The notes under the pieces: model-generated
What the model was told of the DNA's origin: nothing
The model's database searches: none
The model's input: only the letters and a program-made list of their open reading frames with translations
Translations under genes and position numbers: made by a program
In this document: positions 54,169 through 64,000 of the stretch, piece after piece
Position numbering within the stretch: position 1 is the first letter of the stretch
How the letters are laid out: the number at the start of each line of letters is the position of its first letter
DNA from: Jidongwangia harbinensis
GTDB lineage: Bacteria; Actinomycetota; Actinomycetes; Mycobacteriales; Micromonosporaceae
Direction of reading: 5' to 3'
NCBI RefSeq assembly: GCF_020216025.1
Contig: NZ_JAIWNC010000043.1
Coordinates: 1 to 64,000, forward strand
DNA: 64,000 nucleotides

Positions 54169-55122
54169 ATGTCCGCCACGCATGAGCCCCTGTCCCGTCC
54201 ACTGTCGACACCCGTGGCCACCGCACCCGACCGTCCGGTCCGCACCGGACGGATCGTCGTGGCCAGCGTCCTCGCCGGAATCGCCCTGGCCGTGCTCTGG
54301 TCGTACCATCTGGTCGACCGGGTGATCGGCGACAACGTCGCCGACCGCCTGCTCGGGTACGACGCCCGATCCGGCGCCATCGCGGGCACCACGGCCGGTC
54401 TGGTGTTCGCCTTCGTCTCCGGGCTGGCCGGCACGTTCACCGCCTGCAACATCGCGATGGCCGCCTCGATCGGCCCGATGGCCCAGGCCGGCGACGGTCC
54501 GCGGGCCCGGCCGGCCGGCACCTGGCGGGCGCTGCTCGCCCCGGTCGGTTACCTCACGCTCGGCATGGTGACCGTCTCGGCGGTGTACGGCTTCGCCGGG
54601 GTGCTGCTCGGCGACCGCCTCCCGCAGCTCTCCACCCGGACGGTGGGGGAGATGCCGGTACGCATCATCCAGTCGTCGGTGGTGTTCGGCGTGATCGGGC
54701 TGGCGCTGCTGCTGATCGGCCTGGCCGCGTTGCGGGTGATCCCGGACGTCTTCGCCGGGCGGCCGCGGGCCCGGGTCGTGGTGCTCGGCGCGCTGATCGG
54801 CGGCTTCCTGATCGGCCGGCCGTACCCGCTGTTCAACAAGCTGTTCCACTGGGCCGTGGACACCGGCAACCCGCTGAACGGTGCGGCCGCCTTCGTGCTC
54901 CAGTCGCTCGGCAACGTGCTCCTGGTGGTGGCCCTGTTCGCGCTGCTCACCGCGGTCACCCGGGGCGGCTTCCTGCGGCTGATGACGGCGAGCCCGCGCC
55001 GGGCCATGGCGGTGACCGGTTCACTGCTGATCGCCCTCGGCGTGTTCACGGTCGTGTACTGGGTGGTCCGGGTGCCCGCCATCTTCGGGTTCGGCTGGTT
55101 CCCGACCATGCCGTACACGTGA
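54169..55122 (+). CDS. polytopic membrane protein, possibly CcdA/DsbD-related
   Basis: Protein of 317 residues. ATG 54169 (MSATHEPLSRP) is used; the longer frame lacks a ribosome site and similarity. About six to seven transmembrane helices, including FAFVSGLAGTFTACNIAMAA with an intramembrane cysteine, and FNKLFHWAVDTGNPLNGAAAF. The layout recalls CcdA/DsbD-type thiol transporters, but only one clear cysteine is seen, so the link is tentative. Divergent from the LAL gene. Confidence 0.6.
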   Translation: MSATHEPLSRPLSTPVATAPDRPVRTGRIVVASVLAGIALAVLWSYHLVDRVIGDNVADRLLGYDARSGAIAGTTAGLVFAFVSGLAGTFTACNIAMAASIGPMAQAGDGPRARPAGTWRALLAPVGYLTLGMVTVSAVYGFAGVLLGDRLPQLSTRTVGEMPVRIIQSSVVFGVIGLALLLIGLAALRVIPDVFAGRPRARVVVLGALIGGFLIGRPYPLFNKLFHWAVDTGNPLNGAAAFVLQSLGNVLLVVALFALLTAVTRGGFLRLMTASPRRAMAVTGSLLIALGVFTVVYWVVRVPAIFGFGWFPTMPYT

Positions 55123-55248
55123 CGCCGGAAATTTCTTCCCGGTGCTGTCGATTCCGGGGTCCGGTGCGCGACTACCTCGGGAAGCCATCCGACGATCGTC
55201 GCGCGACGACCAGGGCCGGTCCCGCGCGACCGCACTCCAGGAGCTGAC

Positions 55249-55605
55249 ATGAAGTTCATGATCATGTTGTTCGAGAAGGACACGGACTGGCAGGCGGCGC
55301 CGCCCGAGGAACTGGAGGCGGCGCTGGCCGAGCACGGCGCCTTCACCAAGATGCTCCAGGACAAGGGCATCGCGTACTCCGGCGAGGCGGTCAAGGATTC
55401 CGGCAGCGCGGTCACCCTGCGGCGCGCCGGCGACGGGGACACGCTGACCGCCACCGAGGGGCCGTTCGCGCCGGGACAGCCGGCCCAGCTCGCCGGTTTC
55501 TACGTCATCGACGTCAAGGACCTCGACGAGGCGGTGGAGATCGCCCGGATGTGCCCGACCGGCGCGGCCACCGAGGTGCGGCCGATCTGGGAGAGCGCGG
55601 CCTGA
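55249..55605 (+). CDS. YCII-related (DGPF) domain protein
   Basis: Protein of 118 residues: MKFMIMLFEKDTDW, TEGPFAPGQPAQLAGFYVIDVKDLDEA and IARMCPTGAATEVRPIW are typical of the YCII/DGPF family, dimeric ferredoxin-like folds. These often accompany ECF sigma factors, but none is present here. Function unknown; possibly a small-molecule-binding or cyclising accessory protein. Confidence 0.87.
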   Translation: MKFMIMLFEKDTDWQAAPPEELEAALAEHGAFTKMLQDKGIAYSGEAVKDSGSAVTLRRAGDGDTLTATEGPFAPGQPAQLAGFYVIDVKDLDEAVEIARMCPTGAATEVRPIWESAA

Positions 55606-55672
55606 CGCCCGATCCGCACGGGCCGTGTTGTCCCCCGGCGCGGCCCGTGCTCCCGTTCCCTTTGGAGGTCCG

Positions 55673-57229
55673 GTGACTGCTGTCCCGCAAGCCCGTGTCC
55701 CGCAGGCCCGGCTCGGTCTCGCGCTGGCCCTGCTGGCGTCCACCCAGTTCGTGCTCACCCTCGACTCGGGCATCATGAACGTCGCCCTGCCGACGATCCA
55801 GACCGACCTGGGCTTCGCCGCCGAGGACCTGGCCTGGGTCACGAACGCCTACGCTCTGGCGTTCGGCGGTTTCCTGCTGCTGGGCGGCCGGATGGCCGAC
55901 CTGGTCGGGGCCCGCCGGATGTTCATCGCCGGCCTGGTCCTGTTCACCGCGGCCTCGCTGCTGGGCGCGGTCGCGCAGACGCCGCTCTGGCTGGTGCTGG
56001 CCCGTGCCGTGCAGGGCCTCGGCGGCGCGCTGGTGTCACCCGCCGCGATGACGCTGGTGGTGACCATGTTCGCGGCCGGCGCCGAACGCAACCGTGCGCT
56101 GGGCATCTTCGGCGCGATGTCCGGGCTGGGCGGTGCGGCCGGCTTCATGCTGGGCGGCGTCCTGACCGAGTGGCTCGGCTGGCCGTCCGTCCTCGCGGTG
56201 AACGTGCCGATCGGCATCGCCGCGGTGCTGCTCGCCCCGGTGCTGCTCACCGGTGAACGGGCCACCGGCACCGACCGGTCGTTCGACCTGCTCGGCGCGT
56301 TCTCCGTCACCGGCGGCCTGACCGTGCTGGCGTACGCCGTGGTCGGCGCGCCCGGTGCCGGCTGGGCGTCGGCCCGCACCCTCGGCCTGCTCGCGGTCGC
56401 CGCCGTGCTGCTCGTCGCGTTCGTCGGCATCGAGTCCCGGGCCCGCAACCCGCTCGTGCCGCTGCGGGTGTTCCGGCACCGGCTGCTGCGCTCGGCGAAC
56501 ATCCTGGCCGTGCTGATGACCGCCTCGATCTTCCCGTTCTTCTTCTTCGTCACGCTGTACCTGCAACAGGTGCTCGGATTCGGTCCGTTCCAGGCGGGCC
56601 TCGGCCAGTTGCCGCTGGCCCTGGCCATGATGGTCGCGGCGGCCGCGCTCGCGGCGCAGCTCATCGCCCGCTACGGCCTCCGCATCACCGCCGCGCTGGG
56701 CCTGGCGTCGTCGTGCGCCGGCCTGGCCTGGTTCGCCCAGCTGTCGCCGGACGGCACCTACCTGGGCGACGTGCTGGGTCCGGCGCTGCTGATCGGCGTC
56801 GGGCTGGGCCTCGGGGTGGTGAGCGTGACCATCGCCGGCACCGCCGACGCGCGCCGCGAGGAGGCCGGCCTGGCCTCCGGCCTGATCAACACCACCCAGC
56901 AGGTGGGCGGGGCGATCGGGCTGGCGGTGCTGATCGCGCTGGCGGCCAGCGCCGCCCCGGCGGGCCCGGCGGCGGAGTCTCTCACCGGCGGGTTCCGGGT
57001 CGCGCTGTACGTGGGCGCGGCGCTCGCCCTGCTCGGCGTGGTCCTGGCGCTCGTCATGCTGCCCGGCCGGCCCCCGGCGGAGCGGGCCGCGCCCCCGGCG
57101 GAGCGGGCCGCGCCCCCGGCGGAGCGGGCCGAGCCCTCGGCGGACCAGGCCGCGCCCCCGGCCGAACCACCGCGCCCGGCCGAGACCCGCCTGTCCGGCC
57201 CCGCACCGAGCACCAGCCAAGGAGGATGA
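55673..57229 (+). CDS. MFS drug transporter, DHA2 (EmrB/QacA) type
   Basis: Protein of 518 residues. GTG 55673 has GGAGG at 55664-55668. Fourteen predicted transmembrane helices; LDSGIMNVALPTIQTDLGF and the motif GGRMADLVGARRMF are typical of DHA2 exporters. Likely exports the cluster product (self-resistance). The C-terminal tail is an unusual run of PPAERAA heptads encoded by 21-bp tandem repeats. Two bases after its stop the TfoX-like gene begins. Confidence 0.9.
   Translation: MTAVPQARVPQARLGLALALLASTQFVLTLDSGIMNVALPTIQTDLGFAAEDLAWVTNAYALAFGGFLLLGGRMADLVGARRMFIAGLVLFTAASLLGAVAQTPLWLVLARAVQGLGGALVSPAAMTLVVTMFAAGAERNRALGIFGAMSGLGGAAGFMLGGVLTEWLGWPSVLAVNVPIGIAAVLLAPVLLTGERATGTDRSFDLLGAFSVTGGLTVLAYAVVGAPGAGWASARTLGLLAVAAVLLVAFVGIESRARNPLVPLRVFRHRLLRSANILAVLMTASIFPFFFFVTLYLQQVLGFGPFQAGLGQLPLALAMMVAAAALAAQLIARYGLRITAALGLASSCAGLAWFAQLSPDGTYLGDVLGPALLIGVGLGLGVVSVTIAGTADARREEAGLASGLINTTQQVGGAIGLAVLIALAASAAPAGPAAESLTGGFRVALYVGAALALLGVVLALVMLPGRPPAERAAPPAERAAPPAERAEPSADQAAPPAEPPRPAETRLSGPAPSTSQGG
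57071..57154 (+). repeat. 21-bp tandem repeat at the 3' end of the MFS gene
   Basis: Units at 57071, 57092, 57113 and 57134 (last one diverged), each starting CCCCCGGCGGAGCGGGCC or a variant, code for the heptad PPAERAA in the cytosolic tail of the exporter. A fifth degenerate unit may follow at 57155. Confidence 0.9.
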
Positions 57230-57231
57230 TC

Positions 57232-57552
57232 ATGGTGGATGACAGCAAGGCCGACGCCGCGTTCAGCGAACTCGCCGCGGCCCTGGCCGCGGAGGGCTTC
57301 GCCGAGGGCAAGATGTTCGGCCTGCGCTGCCTCAAGTACGGCGGCAAGGCGGTGGTCGCGCTGCACTCCGGTGGCGCCGCCGTCAAGCTCGGCAACGGCA
57401 GTGCGGCGCATGCCGCGGCGCAGCGGTTGCCCGGTGCGGCGGAATTCGATCCGGCCGGCGGGCGGCCCATGAAGGATTGGGTGTGGCTCCCGGCGGACGA
57501 GTCCGCACAATGGCCGGAATACGCACGGCTGGCCGGCGAGAAAATAGGCTAG
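57232..57552 (+). CDS. TfoX/Sxy N-terminal-like small protein
   Basis: Protein of 106 residues after AGGAGG; an ATG two codons earlier is possible. The pattern GKMFGLRCLKYGGKAVVAL ... VKLGNG ... RPMKDWVWLPAD fits TfoX_N-like proteins, widespread in actinobacteria with unknown role. Coupled to the MFS exporter gene. Confidence 0.68.
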   Translation: MVDDSKADAAFSELAAALAAEGFAEGKMFGLRCLKYGGKAVVALHSGGAAVKLGNGSAAHAAAQRLPGAAEFDPAGGRPMKDWVWLPADESAQWPEYARLAGEKIG

Positions 57553-57559
57553 AAAGGGA

Positions 57560-57611
57560 GCGGCGCGCAATTCCTGGGGCAACAAACGCTGAGCCGGGAA
57601 TTGCGCGCCGC
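57560..57611. terminator. long hairpin, probable terminator after the exporter operon
   Basis: Arms 57560-57577 and 57594-57611 pair over 18 bp with one mismatch around a 16-nt loop (arm core GGCGCGCAATTCC). It lies 8 bp after the TfoX-like stop and ahead of the next MFS gene. No U-tract. Confidence 0.75.
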
Positions 57612-57612
57612 C

Positions 57613-57626
57613 GGTAACGTTGCGGT
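57613..57626 (+). promoter_or_regulatory. shared intergenic motif GGTAACGTTGCGGT
   Basis: Nearly the same sequence occurs at 53964-53977 (GTGAACGTTGCGGT) and 61760-61770 (GGTTACGTTGC), each time in the gap upstream of a plus-strand gene of the cluster. It could be a binding site for the LAL regulator or a -10 element (TAACGT). Confidence 0.35.
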
Positions 57627-57684
57627 CGTTCCGGCGCGTTCCGGAAAAGGTCCGTGCGCGCCCCGTCGAGACAGGCGCGATGCG

Positions 57685-58905
57685 ATGAGCGACTACGCCG
57701 GCAACGTTCGGAAGATCTATCTGTACCAGGCCTGCACGAACCTCATGCTGTTCATGCCGGTCTGGATCGTCTTCATGCAGACCGGCCGCGGCCTGACCCT
57801 CACCCAGGTGACCGTGATGCTGGGCGCGTCCTGGCTGGTGTCCGCGTTCGCCGAGGTGCCGACCGGGGCGCTCGCCGACACCGTGGGCCGCCGGATCAGC
57901 CTGCTGATCGGCACCGTCCTGGTGGCCGGCGGCACCGCGCTGGTGGCGTTCCTGCCGGGGTACTGGCTGATCTTCGGCGCGTACCTGGTCTGGTCGGTGG
58001 GTCTGGCGCTGCAGTCCGGGGCGGACATGGCGCTGCTCTACGACACGCTGCGGGAGTCCGGCCGGGAGGACGCCTACGAGCACGTCGCGGGCCGGTCGTT
58101 CGCCATCACGCAGCTCGCCCAGGGCGTCTCCAGTGTGGCCGGCGGCCTGCTCGCCGGGGTGGCGCTGCACCTGCCGCTGGTCGCCACCAGCGTGTGCACC
58201 GCGGCCGGCCTGGTCTTCCTGCTGGCGCTGCGGGAGCCGCCGGCGGCGCATCCCGGGCGGCGGTCGTACCGGCAGACCCTGGCCGACGCCGCCGACCTGA
58301 TCCGGCGCCGCCGCGGCCTGCGCCCGCTGATGCTGTTCGGCGCGGCCGTCGGGGTGATGCCGTGGCTGCTGGTCTTCGTGCTGTTCCAGCCGTATCTGGA
58401 CGCCCGTGCGGTGCCGATCGCCTGGTTCGGGGTGCTGTTCCTGATGCTGCGCCTGGCCGGGGTCGCCGGGTCGCGCCTCGGGCCGCGGGTGATCGCCCGC
58501 GACGCCCGCCCGCGCTGGCTGACCGCGGTGCCGCCGCTGTTCGGGGTGCTGTTCGTGCTGATGGCCGTGGTGCCGGCCTGGGGCGTGGCGTTCGCGCTGA
58601 TGCTGGTGGTCGGGTTCCTCCAGGGCTGTCTGCGGCCGGTCCTGTCGGACCTGCTCAACCAGCGGCTGGAGGCGCGGGTACGGGCCACCGTGCTGTCCCT
58701 GCAGAGCCTGCTGCTGACGCTGGCCGTCGCGGTGCTGCAGCCGGCGGCCGGGCTGGTCGCGGATCTGACCGGCCCGGCCACGGCGTTCCTGCTGCTGGCG
58801 GCGGTGTCGCTGGTGGCGGCGGTGCTGCGCGGCGTGTGGCGGCGCGCGGAGGCGTCCACCCCGGCGCCGGTCAGCGACGGTACGAGGGCTGGGTCTGCGG
58901 GTTGA
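57685..58905 (+). CDS. MFS transporter (12 helices)
   Basis: Protein of 406 residues from ATG 57685 (MSDYAGNVRKIYLYQACTNL). Twelve predicted transmembrane helices, with the MFS loop FAEVPTGALADTVGRRISL. It belongs to a different MFS branch from the DHA2 exporter. Probably a second export or uptake protein of the cluster. Its last 35 bp overlap the end of the convergent LVIVP gene. Confidence 0.88.
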   Translation: MSDYAGNVRKIYLYQACTNLMLFMPVWIVFMQTGRGLTLTQVTVMLGASWLVSAFAEVPTGALADTVGRRISLLIGTVLVAGGTALVAFLPGYWLIFGAYLVWSVGLALQSGADMALLYDTLRESGREDAYEHVAGRSFAITQLAQGVSSVAGGLLAGVALHLPLVATSVCTAAGLVFLLALREPPAAHPGRRSYRQTLADAADLIRRRRGLRPLMLFGAAVGVMPWLLVFVLFQPYLDARAVPIAWFGVLFLMLRLAGVAGSRLGPRVIARDARPRWLTAVPPLFGVLFVLMAVVPAWGVAFALMLVVGFLQGCLRPVLSDLLNQRLEARVRATVLSLQSLLLTLAVAVLQPAAGLVADLTGPATAFLLLAAVSLVAAVLRGVWRRAEASTPAPVSDGTRAGSAG

Positions 58906-60286
58906 GTCCGGGCAGCCGCACCCGGTTCGCGGAGGCGGTACGCGGATCGTCCAGCCGCAGCACGTCCAGGCCCTTGCGCATGTCGCTGGAGTAGATGTGG
59001 CCGTTGTACCAGTACGCCGACCACGAGCCGCCGGCCGGCACCTGGTCGGCCGGCAGCGGTCCCCGTTCGAAGTACCCGATCTCCCGGGGCCGGCGCGAGT
59101 CGGTGAAGTCCCACACCGAGACTCCGCCCTGGTAGAACGCCTGCACCAGGACGTCGCGGCCGCGTACCGGGATGAGCGAGGAGTTGTGCGCGACGCAGTT
59201 CTCGGTCGTACCCTGCGGGCGGTCGATCTTGAAGTAGGAGGCGGGGCGCAACCGGCCGCCGACGATGTCGTAGATCGCGCTGGCCCCGCGCGTGGCGCCG
59301 ATCTCCGGGGCGCAGGCCGCGGTCATGCCGCCGCCCAGCTCGTCGACGAACACCACCTTGGTGGCGTCGTCGTTGAACGTGGCGGAGTGCCAGAACGCGA
59401 AGTTGCGGTCCCGGACCCGGTCGATCGGGCGCGGTCGCAGCCGGTCCGAGATGTCCAGCAGCACCCCGTCGCCCATGCAGGCGGCGGCGGCCAGATCCCG
59501 TTCCGGCAGCACCGTGATGTCGTGGCAGCCGCTGGTCGGGACGGTGTAGGGGCCGGGGAACTCGCCGGGCCGGCCGGGATGCCCGCCGCCGGGGAACAGC
59601 ACCGGCCGGGCGACGACCGCCGCGGCGGCCGGGTCGCGCAGCGGCACCCGGACGACGGTGATCCGGTCGTGCGGCGGCAGGCAGTCCGGGAACGCCGGGT
59701 CCGGGCCGTACGAGGACACATAGAGCAGGACCGAGTCGCGGCGGTGCTCGGGTACCAGCGTGTGGGTATGTGAGCCGCAGGCGGTCTCCACCGCCGCCAG
59801 GTAGCGCGGCGCGGCCGGGTCGCCGATGTCGAAGATCTTGATGCCCTCCCACGCCGTCTTCGCGGTCGCCGGCAGCGGCGTGCTGCGGCACGAGTCGTCG
59901 CTGCGGGACGAGTCGGTGGAGAGGAACAGCAGGTCACCGGCGATCGAGACGTCGTTCTGCGAGCCGGGGCAGAGCGTCTGGCTGAGGATCCGCGGCCGGG
60001 CCGGGTCGGCGATGTCGTACAGCGTGAAGCCGTCGTAGTTGCCCGCCGCCGCCAGGTCGCCGGCGAAGGCCAGGTCGGTGCCGAACGCCAGCTCGGCGTC
60101 GAACGGCGGCTGTTTGGCCACGGTGGCCAGGTGCCGGATGTTCGGGCTGTGCCGGATCTCGTCGGGTGCCGGCGGACCCGGCGGACCCGGCGGAGCCGCG
60201 CCGGCGGGGGCGCCGGCGGTGGTCGCGAGGGTGACGGTGAGCAGCACGACCGCCGCGGCGGCGGTCAGTCGCTTGGGGACGGGCAT
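58871..60286 (-). CDS. secreted LVIVP-repeat beta-propeller protein
   Basis: Protein of 471 residues from ATG 60286. Signal peptide (LTAAAAVVLLTVTLATTAG, APAGAA). Repeats of the LVIVP type (YDGFTLYDIADPARPRIL, IKIFDIGDPAAPRYL, VSVWDFTDSRRPREIG, LDVLRLDDP) predict a beta-propeller, with about nine cysteines that could make disulfides. Acts outside the cell; enzymatic role unknown. It overlaps the 3' end of the ABC1 kinase gene by 22 bp, so the two are co-expressed. Confidence 0.86.
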   Translation of the reverse strand: MPVPKRLTAAAAVVLLTVTLATTAGAPAGAAPPGPPGPPAPDEIRHSPNIRHLATVAKQPPFDAELAFGTDLAFAGDLAAAGNYDGFTLYDIADPARPRILSQTLCPGSQNDVSIAGDLLFLSTDSSRSDDSCRSTPLPATAKTAWEGIKIFDIGDPAAPRYLAAVETACGSHTHTLVPEHRRDSVLLYVSSYGPDPAFPDCLPPHDRITVVRVPLRDPAAAAVVARPVLFPGGGHPGRPGEFPGPYTVPTSGCHDITVLPERDLAAAACMGDGVLLDISDRLRPRPIDRVRDRNFAFWHSATFNDDATKVVFVDELGGGMTAACAPEIGATRGASAIYDIVGGRLRPASYFKIDRPQGTTENCVAHNSSLIPVRGRDVLVQAFYQGGVSVWDFTDSRRPREIGYFERGPLPADQVPAGGSWSAYWYNGHIYSSDMRKGLDVLRLDDPRTASANRVRLPGLNPQTQPSYRR

Positions 60287-61614
60287 CGGGTTTCCTTTCC
60301 GGTCGTCGGTCGGGTGGCCAGCACCTCCAGCAGCGCCGGCATGGCCGCCGCCTGGAAGTCCAGCCCGGGTTCCAGGTCCCGCAGGGTGCCCTCGATCGCC
60401 ATGATCGAGACGAGCGGGAACACGAAGTCGGGGGAGGCGTAGAGGCCGCAGCTGCGCTGCAGGTCGAACAGCTCGGCGGTGAACGCGATCAGGCTGAAGT
60501 CCCGGGCCGGCACCCGGCTGGTCCGCCGGACCAGGTCGATCACGCCGGCGGTGAACCGTTCGGTGTCCGCGTCGGGGTGCCGGCCGGCCGCGCTGCCGAT
60601 CACGATCTCCGCGCAGCGGCGGCCGTTGCCTCGGCCGAAGTTGAAGAAGAACTGGCTGAAGTCCCAGCGGGTGTCCTCGTCCAGCCACACGCAGAACCCC
60701 GCGTCGAGCACCACGACCCGGCCGTCGGTGCGGTGGTACAGGTTGCCCGGGTGCAGGTCGCAGTGCACGAAGCCGTTGACGAACAGCATCTCGAAGACCA
60801 CGTCCAGGGTGGCGTGGGCGAGCCGGGTGCGGACCAGCCGGCCGCTGTCCGCCACCGCGTCCAGGCGCAGGTCGGCCACGAAGTCCATGACCAGGCAGCC
60901 GGCGCGGGAGGCCTGGTGGTGCACGCCGGGAACCACGGCCGTCGGCAACCGGCTCAGGGTGCGGCCCAGCATGGCCAGGTGCGCACGTTCGGAGGTCAGG
61001 TCCACCTGGCCCTGCACCGCCTCGCTGACCCGGTCCACCATGGCCACCACCGGCACGCCGCGCAGGCGCGGCAGGCGCGCCACGACCCGGGTCAGCGCAC
61101 GGATCAGCGCCAGGTCGGCGGCCATCCGGCGGTCGATGCCGGGCCGCCGCAGCTTGAGCGCGACCGGCCGCCCGTCGGCCAGGGTGGCCCGGTAGACGCA
61201 GGCGATGCTGCCGCTGGCCACCGGTTCGTGCGTCAGGTCCCGGAACAGGGTGTCCAGCTCGGCGCCGTACTCCTGCCGCAACGCCCGCCGGGCCTGGGCC
61301 GCCGGCATCGGCCGGACCGCCTCCTGCAGCGTGGCCAGTTCCTCGACCACGGCCGGCGGGAGCAGGTCGCGGCGGGTGCCGACGAGCTGCCCGGCCTTGA
61401 CGAAGGCCGGGCCGAGGCGCTGGAGCAGCCGGACCACGCGCCGGGCGGCGTACCGCTGGGCGGCGTCCCGTCCGGCCACCGACCGGACCACCAGGGTGCC
61501 GCCGGCCAGCGCGGGCAGCGTGCACGCGGCGCGGGCCGTGGTGGCGGCGGCACGGCTCAGGATCGAACTCCAGGCGGGTGCGGGAACCGTACTGGTGGAA
61601 TTCGCCGAAGCCAT
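60265..61614 (-). CDS. ABC1/UbiB-family atypical kinase
   Basis: Protein of 449 residues; AAAGGA lies just before ATG 61614. Family marks: the N-terminal KxGQ motif (LGPAFVKAGQLVGTRRDLLP), ATP-binding ASGSIACVYRATL with lysine in VALKLRRPG, catalytic FVHCDLHPGN and VVLDAGFC in place of DFG. UbiB relatives are ATPases needed for quinone or other lipid biosynthesis; here, inside the cluster region, it may serve handling of a hydrophobic product. No transmembrane helix is obvious at the C-terminus. Confidence 0.87.
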   Translation of the reverse strand: MASANSTSTVPAPAWSSILSRAAATTARAACTLPALAGGTLVVRSVAGRDAAQRYAARRVVRLLQRLGPAFVKAGQLVGTRRDLLPPAVVEELATLQEAVRPMPAAQARRALRQEYGAELDTLFRDLTHEPVASGSIACVYRATLADGRPVALKLRRPGIDRRMAADLALIRALTRVVARLPRLRGVPVVAMVDRVSEAVQGQVDLTSERAHLAMLGRTLSRLPTAVVPGVHHQASRAGCLVMDFVADLRLDAVADSGRLVRTRLAHATLDVVFEMLFVNGFVHCDLHPGNLYHRTDGRVVVLDAGFCVWLDEDTRWDFSQFFFNFGRGNGRRCAEIVIGSAAGRHPDADTERFTAGVIDLVRRTSRVPARDFSLIAFTAELFDLQRSCGLYASPDFVFPLVSIMAIEGTLRDLEPGLDFQAAAMPALLEVLATRPTTGKETRCPSPSD

Positions 61615-61759
61615 GTACTTTCCTTTCTCCGGGGACCTGGGGCCCATTCTCGCCGGTATTCCGGGGATGTTGGTCCGGAGGATGGTGCGGCAATAAACAC
61701 GGCACGGGCGATGTTGCCGGATGTTGGGCAAGAAAGAGCGATGTGTGATCGCCGGGCGC

Positions 61760-61770
61760 GGTTACGTTGC
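61760..61770 (+). promoter_or_regulatory. shared intergenic motif GGTTACGTTGC
   Basis: Copy of the motif also seen at 53964 and 57613, here 43 bp upstream of the SRPBCC-PDZ start, in the gap between two divergent genes. Confidence 0.3.
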
Positions 61771-61812
61771 CATGGTGAATGTCGTTAGGAGAGCCCTTTC
61801 CCGGAGGTCCTG

Positions 61813-62531
61813 ATGTCGCGTTCCTGCCTGAACTCCGTCATTGTCGCCGCCGATCGGGAAAGGATCTGGACGGCACTGACCGATCCGGCCGAGCTGAACC
61901 GGTGGGAGACCACCGACGCGCACCTCGACCTGCGGGTCGGCGGGGGGTTCCTCTACGAGTACGCCTACGGGCCGTCCCGGCCGGGCACGTTCCTGGTGGT
62001 GGACCCGCCGCGCCGGCTGATCCAGGACAACCTGGTGTTCAACCACAACACCAGCTACCACTTCCTGAACACCGTCGAGCTGCGGGCCGCCGGCGCCGGC
62101 ACCGAGGTGTCGGTGCTGGTGGAGGGGTACGGCGACGACCCGGACCAGCAGTGGCTGCGGGAGAGCATGGACCTGGGCTGGGCCACCGACCTGCAGGTCC
62201 TGAAGGCCTACGTGGAGCGCGGCGAGGACATCCGGCCGATCGTCTGGAAGGGCCTGCGGATGGGGCTGCGCTACACCAGCGCCGCGAACCTCCCGACCGC
62301 GGCGGCCGGGTCGGGCGTGGTGCTGCTGGAGGTCTTCGCGGGCTCGCCGGCCGAGCAGGCCGGGCTGCGCGCGGGCGACGTGGTGACCGCGGTGGACGGC
62401 CGCAAGGTGGAGGACTTCCGCGGCTTCCGGGAACAGCTCGCCGACCATCGCCCGGGCGGCACCGCGACGTTCTCGGTGATCCGCGGTGGCGAGCACCACG
62501 ACCGGCCGCTGACCTTCGGCGACGCGCAGTC

Positions 62532-62535
<4 letters not shown>
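61813..62535 (+). CDS. SRPBCC (AHSA1-like) domain fused to a PDZ domain
   Basis: Protein of 240 residues after GGAGG. Residues 1-150 form an AHSA1/START-like lipid- or ligand-binding fold (VIVAADRERIWTALTDP, LDLRVGGGFLYEY, GWATDLQVLKAYVERGED). Residues 165-235 are a PDZ domain (GVVLLEVFAGSPAEQAGLRA, GDVVTAVDGRKVEDF). No signal peptide or protease domain. PDZ domains normally bind C-termini, so it may hold a ligand-bound pocket next to a partner protein. Coupled to the next gene by an ATGA overlap. Confidence 0.85.

Positions 62536-64000
<1,465 letters not shown>

Overview
High-GC actinobacterial chromosome segment. Codon use, a type I-E style CRISPR array, giant RHS proteins, a secreted GH10 xylanase, PucR- and LAL-type regulators and a dense biosynthetic locus suggest a filamentous actinomycete, most likely Micromonosporaceae (Actinoplanes/Micromonospora-like). 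That placement is inference from gene content; there is no marker gene in the window.

Layout. (1) 132-1508 is a 23-repeat CRISPR array read on the minus strand. Its leader lies to the right, its decayed end to the left, and no cas genes are visible. A frameshifted, truncated Mrr-type restriction enzyme pseudogene (1664-2685) abuts the leader. (2) 2958-16803 is a secreted polymorphic-toxin locus: a 2168-residue multidomain surface protein, a 2084-residue RHS protein with a deaminase-like toxin region, and a HEAT-repeat protein that is the likely immunity factor. (3) 16804-27194 is a mixed, scarred region. It holds a pair of direct repeats with tRNA-like 3' ends, three or four gene remnants, a MOSC protein, an aldo/keto reductase behind a MerR-type promoter, a nitroreductase, and a sugar ABC importer operon with a six-hairpin glycosidase under a LacI-type operator. 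(4) 27410-35902 holds an AhpD-like protein, a PucR/CdaR regulator, a GH16-GT2-HlyD polysaccharide operon, a small DUF2975/XRE/membrane-peptide operon, a secreted protein and a xylanase with CBM2.

(5) From 35970 onward lies a biosynthetic gene cluster. A fused anthranilate synthase/PhzE-type enzyme is divergent from a long, tightly coupled operon (38044-50966): class II DAHP synthase, ACP, AMP-dependent acid ligase, two tandem pairs of a catalytic ketosynthase followed by a ketosynthase lacking the active-site cysteine, a FabL-like enoyl reductase, a second ACP, FabG, an alpha/beta hydrolase, a luciferase-like oxidoreductase, a FAD monooxygenase and a methyltransferase. A hot-dog thioesterase and a LAL regulator follow on the other strand, then membrane and MFS export genes, an ABC1/UbiB-like kinase with an LVIVP propeller protein, and a SRPBCC-PDZ fusion coupled to a family 5 solute-binding-like protein that lacks a signal peptide and runs off the window.

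Reading of the cluster (inference): chorismate is diverted to an amino-aryl acid, activated by the ligase, loaded on an ACP, extended by type II KS/CLF-like pairs with ketoreduction and enoyl reduction, then oxidised and methylated. This resembles the logic of anthranilate-primed type II systems such as aurachin, but the doubled KS pairs, the FabL-type reductase and the absence of any visible dehydratase make it unlike pathways I can name.
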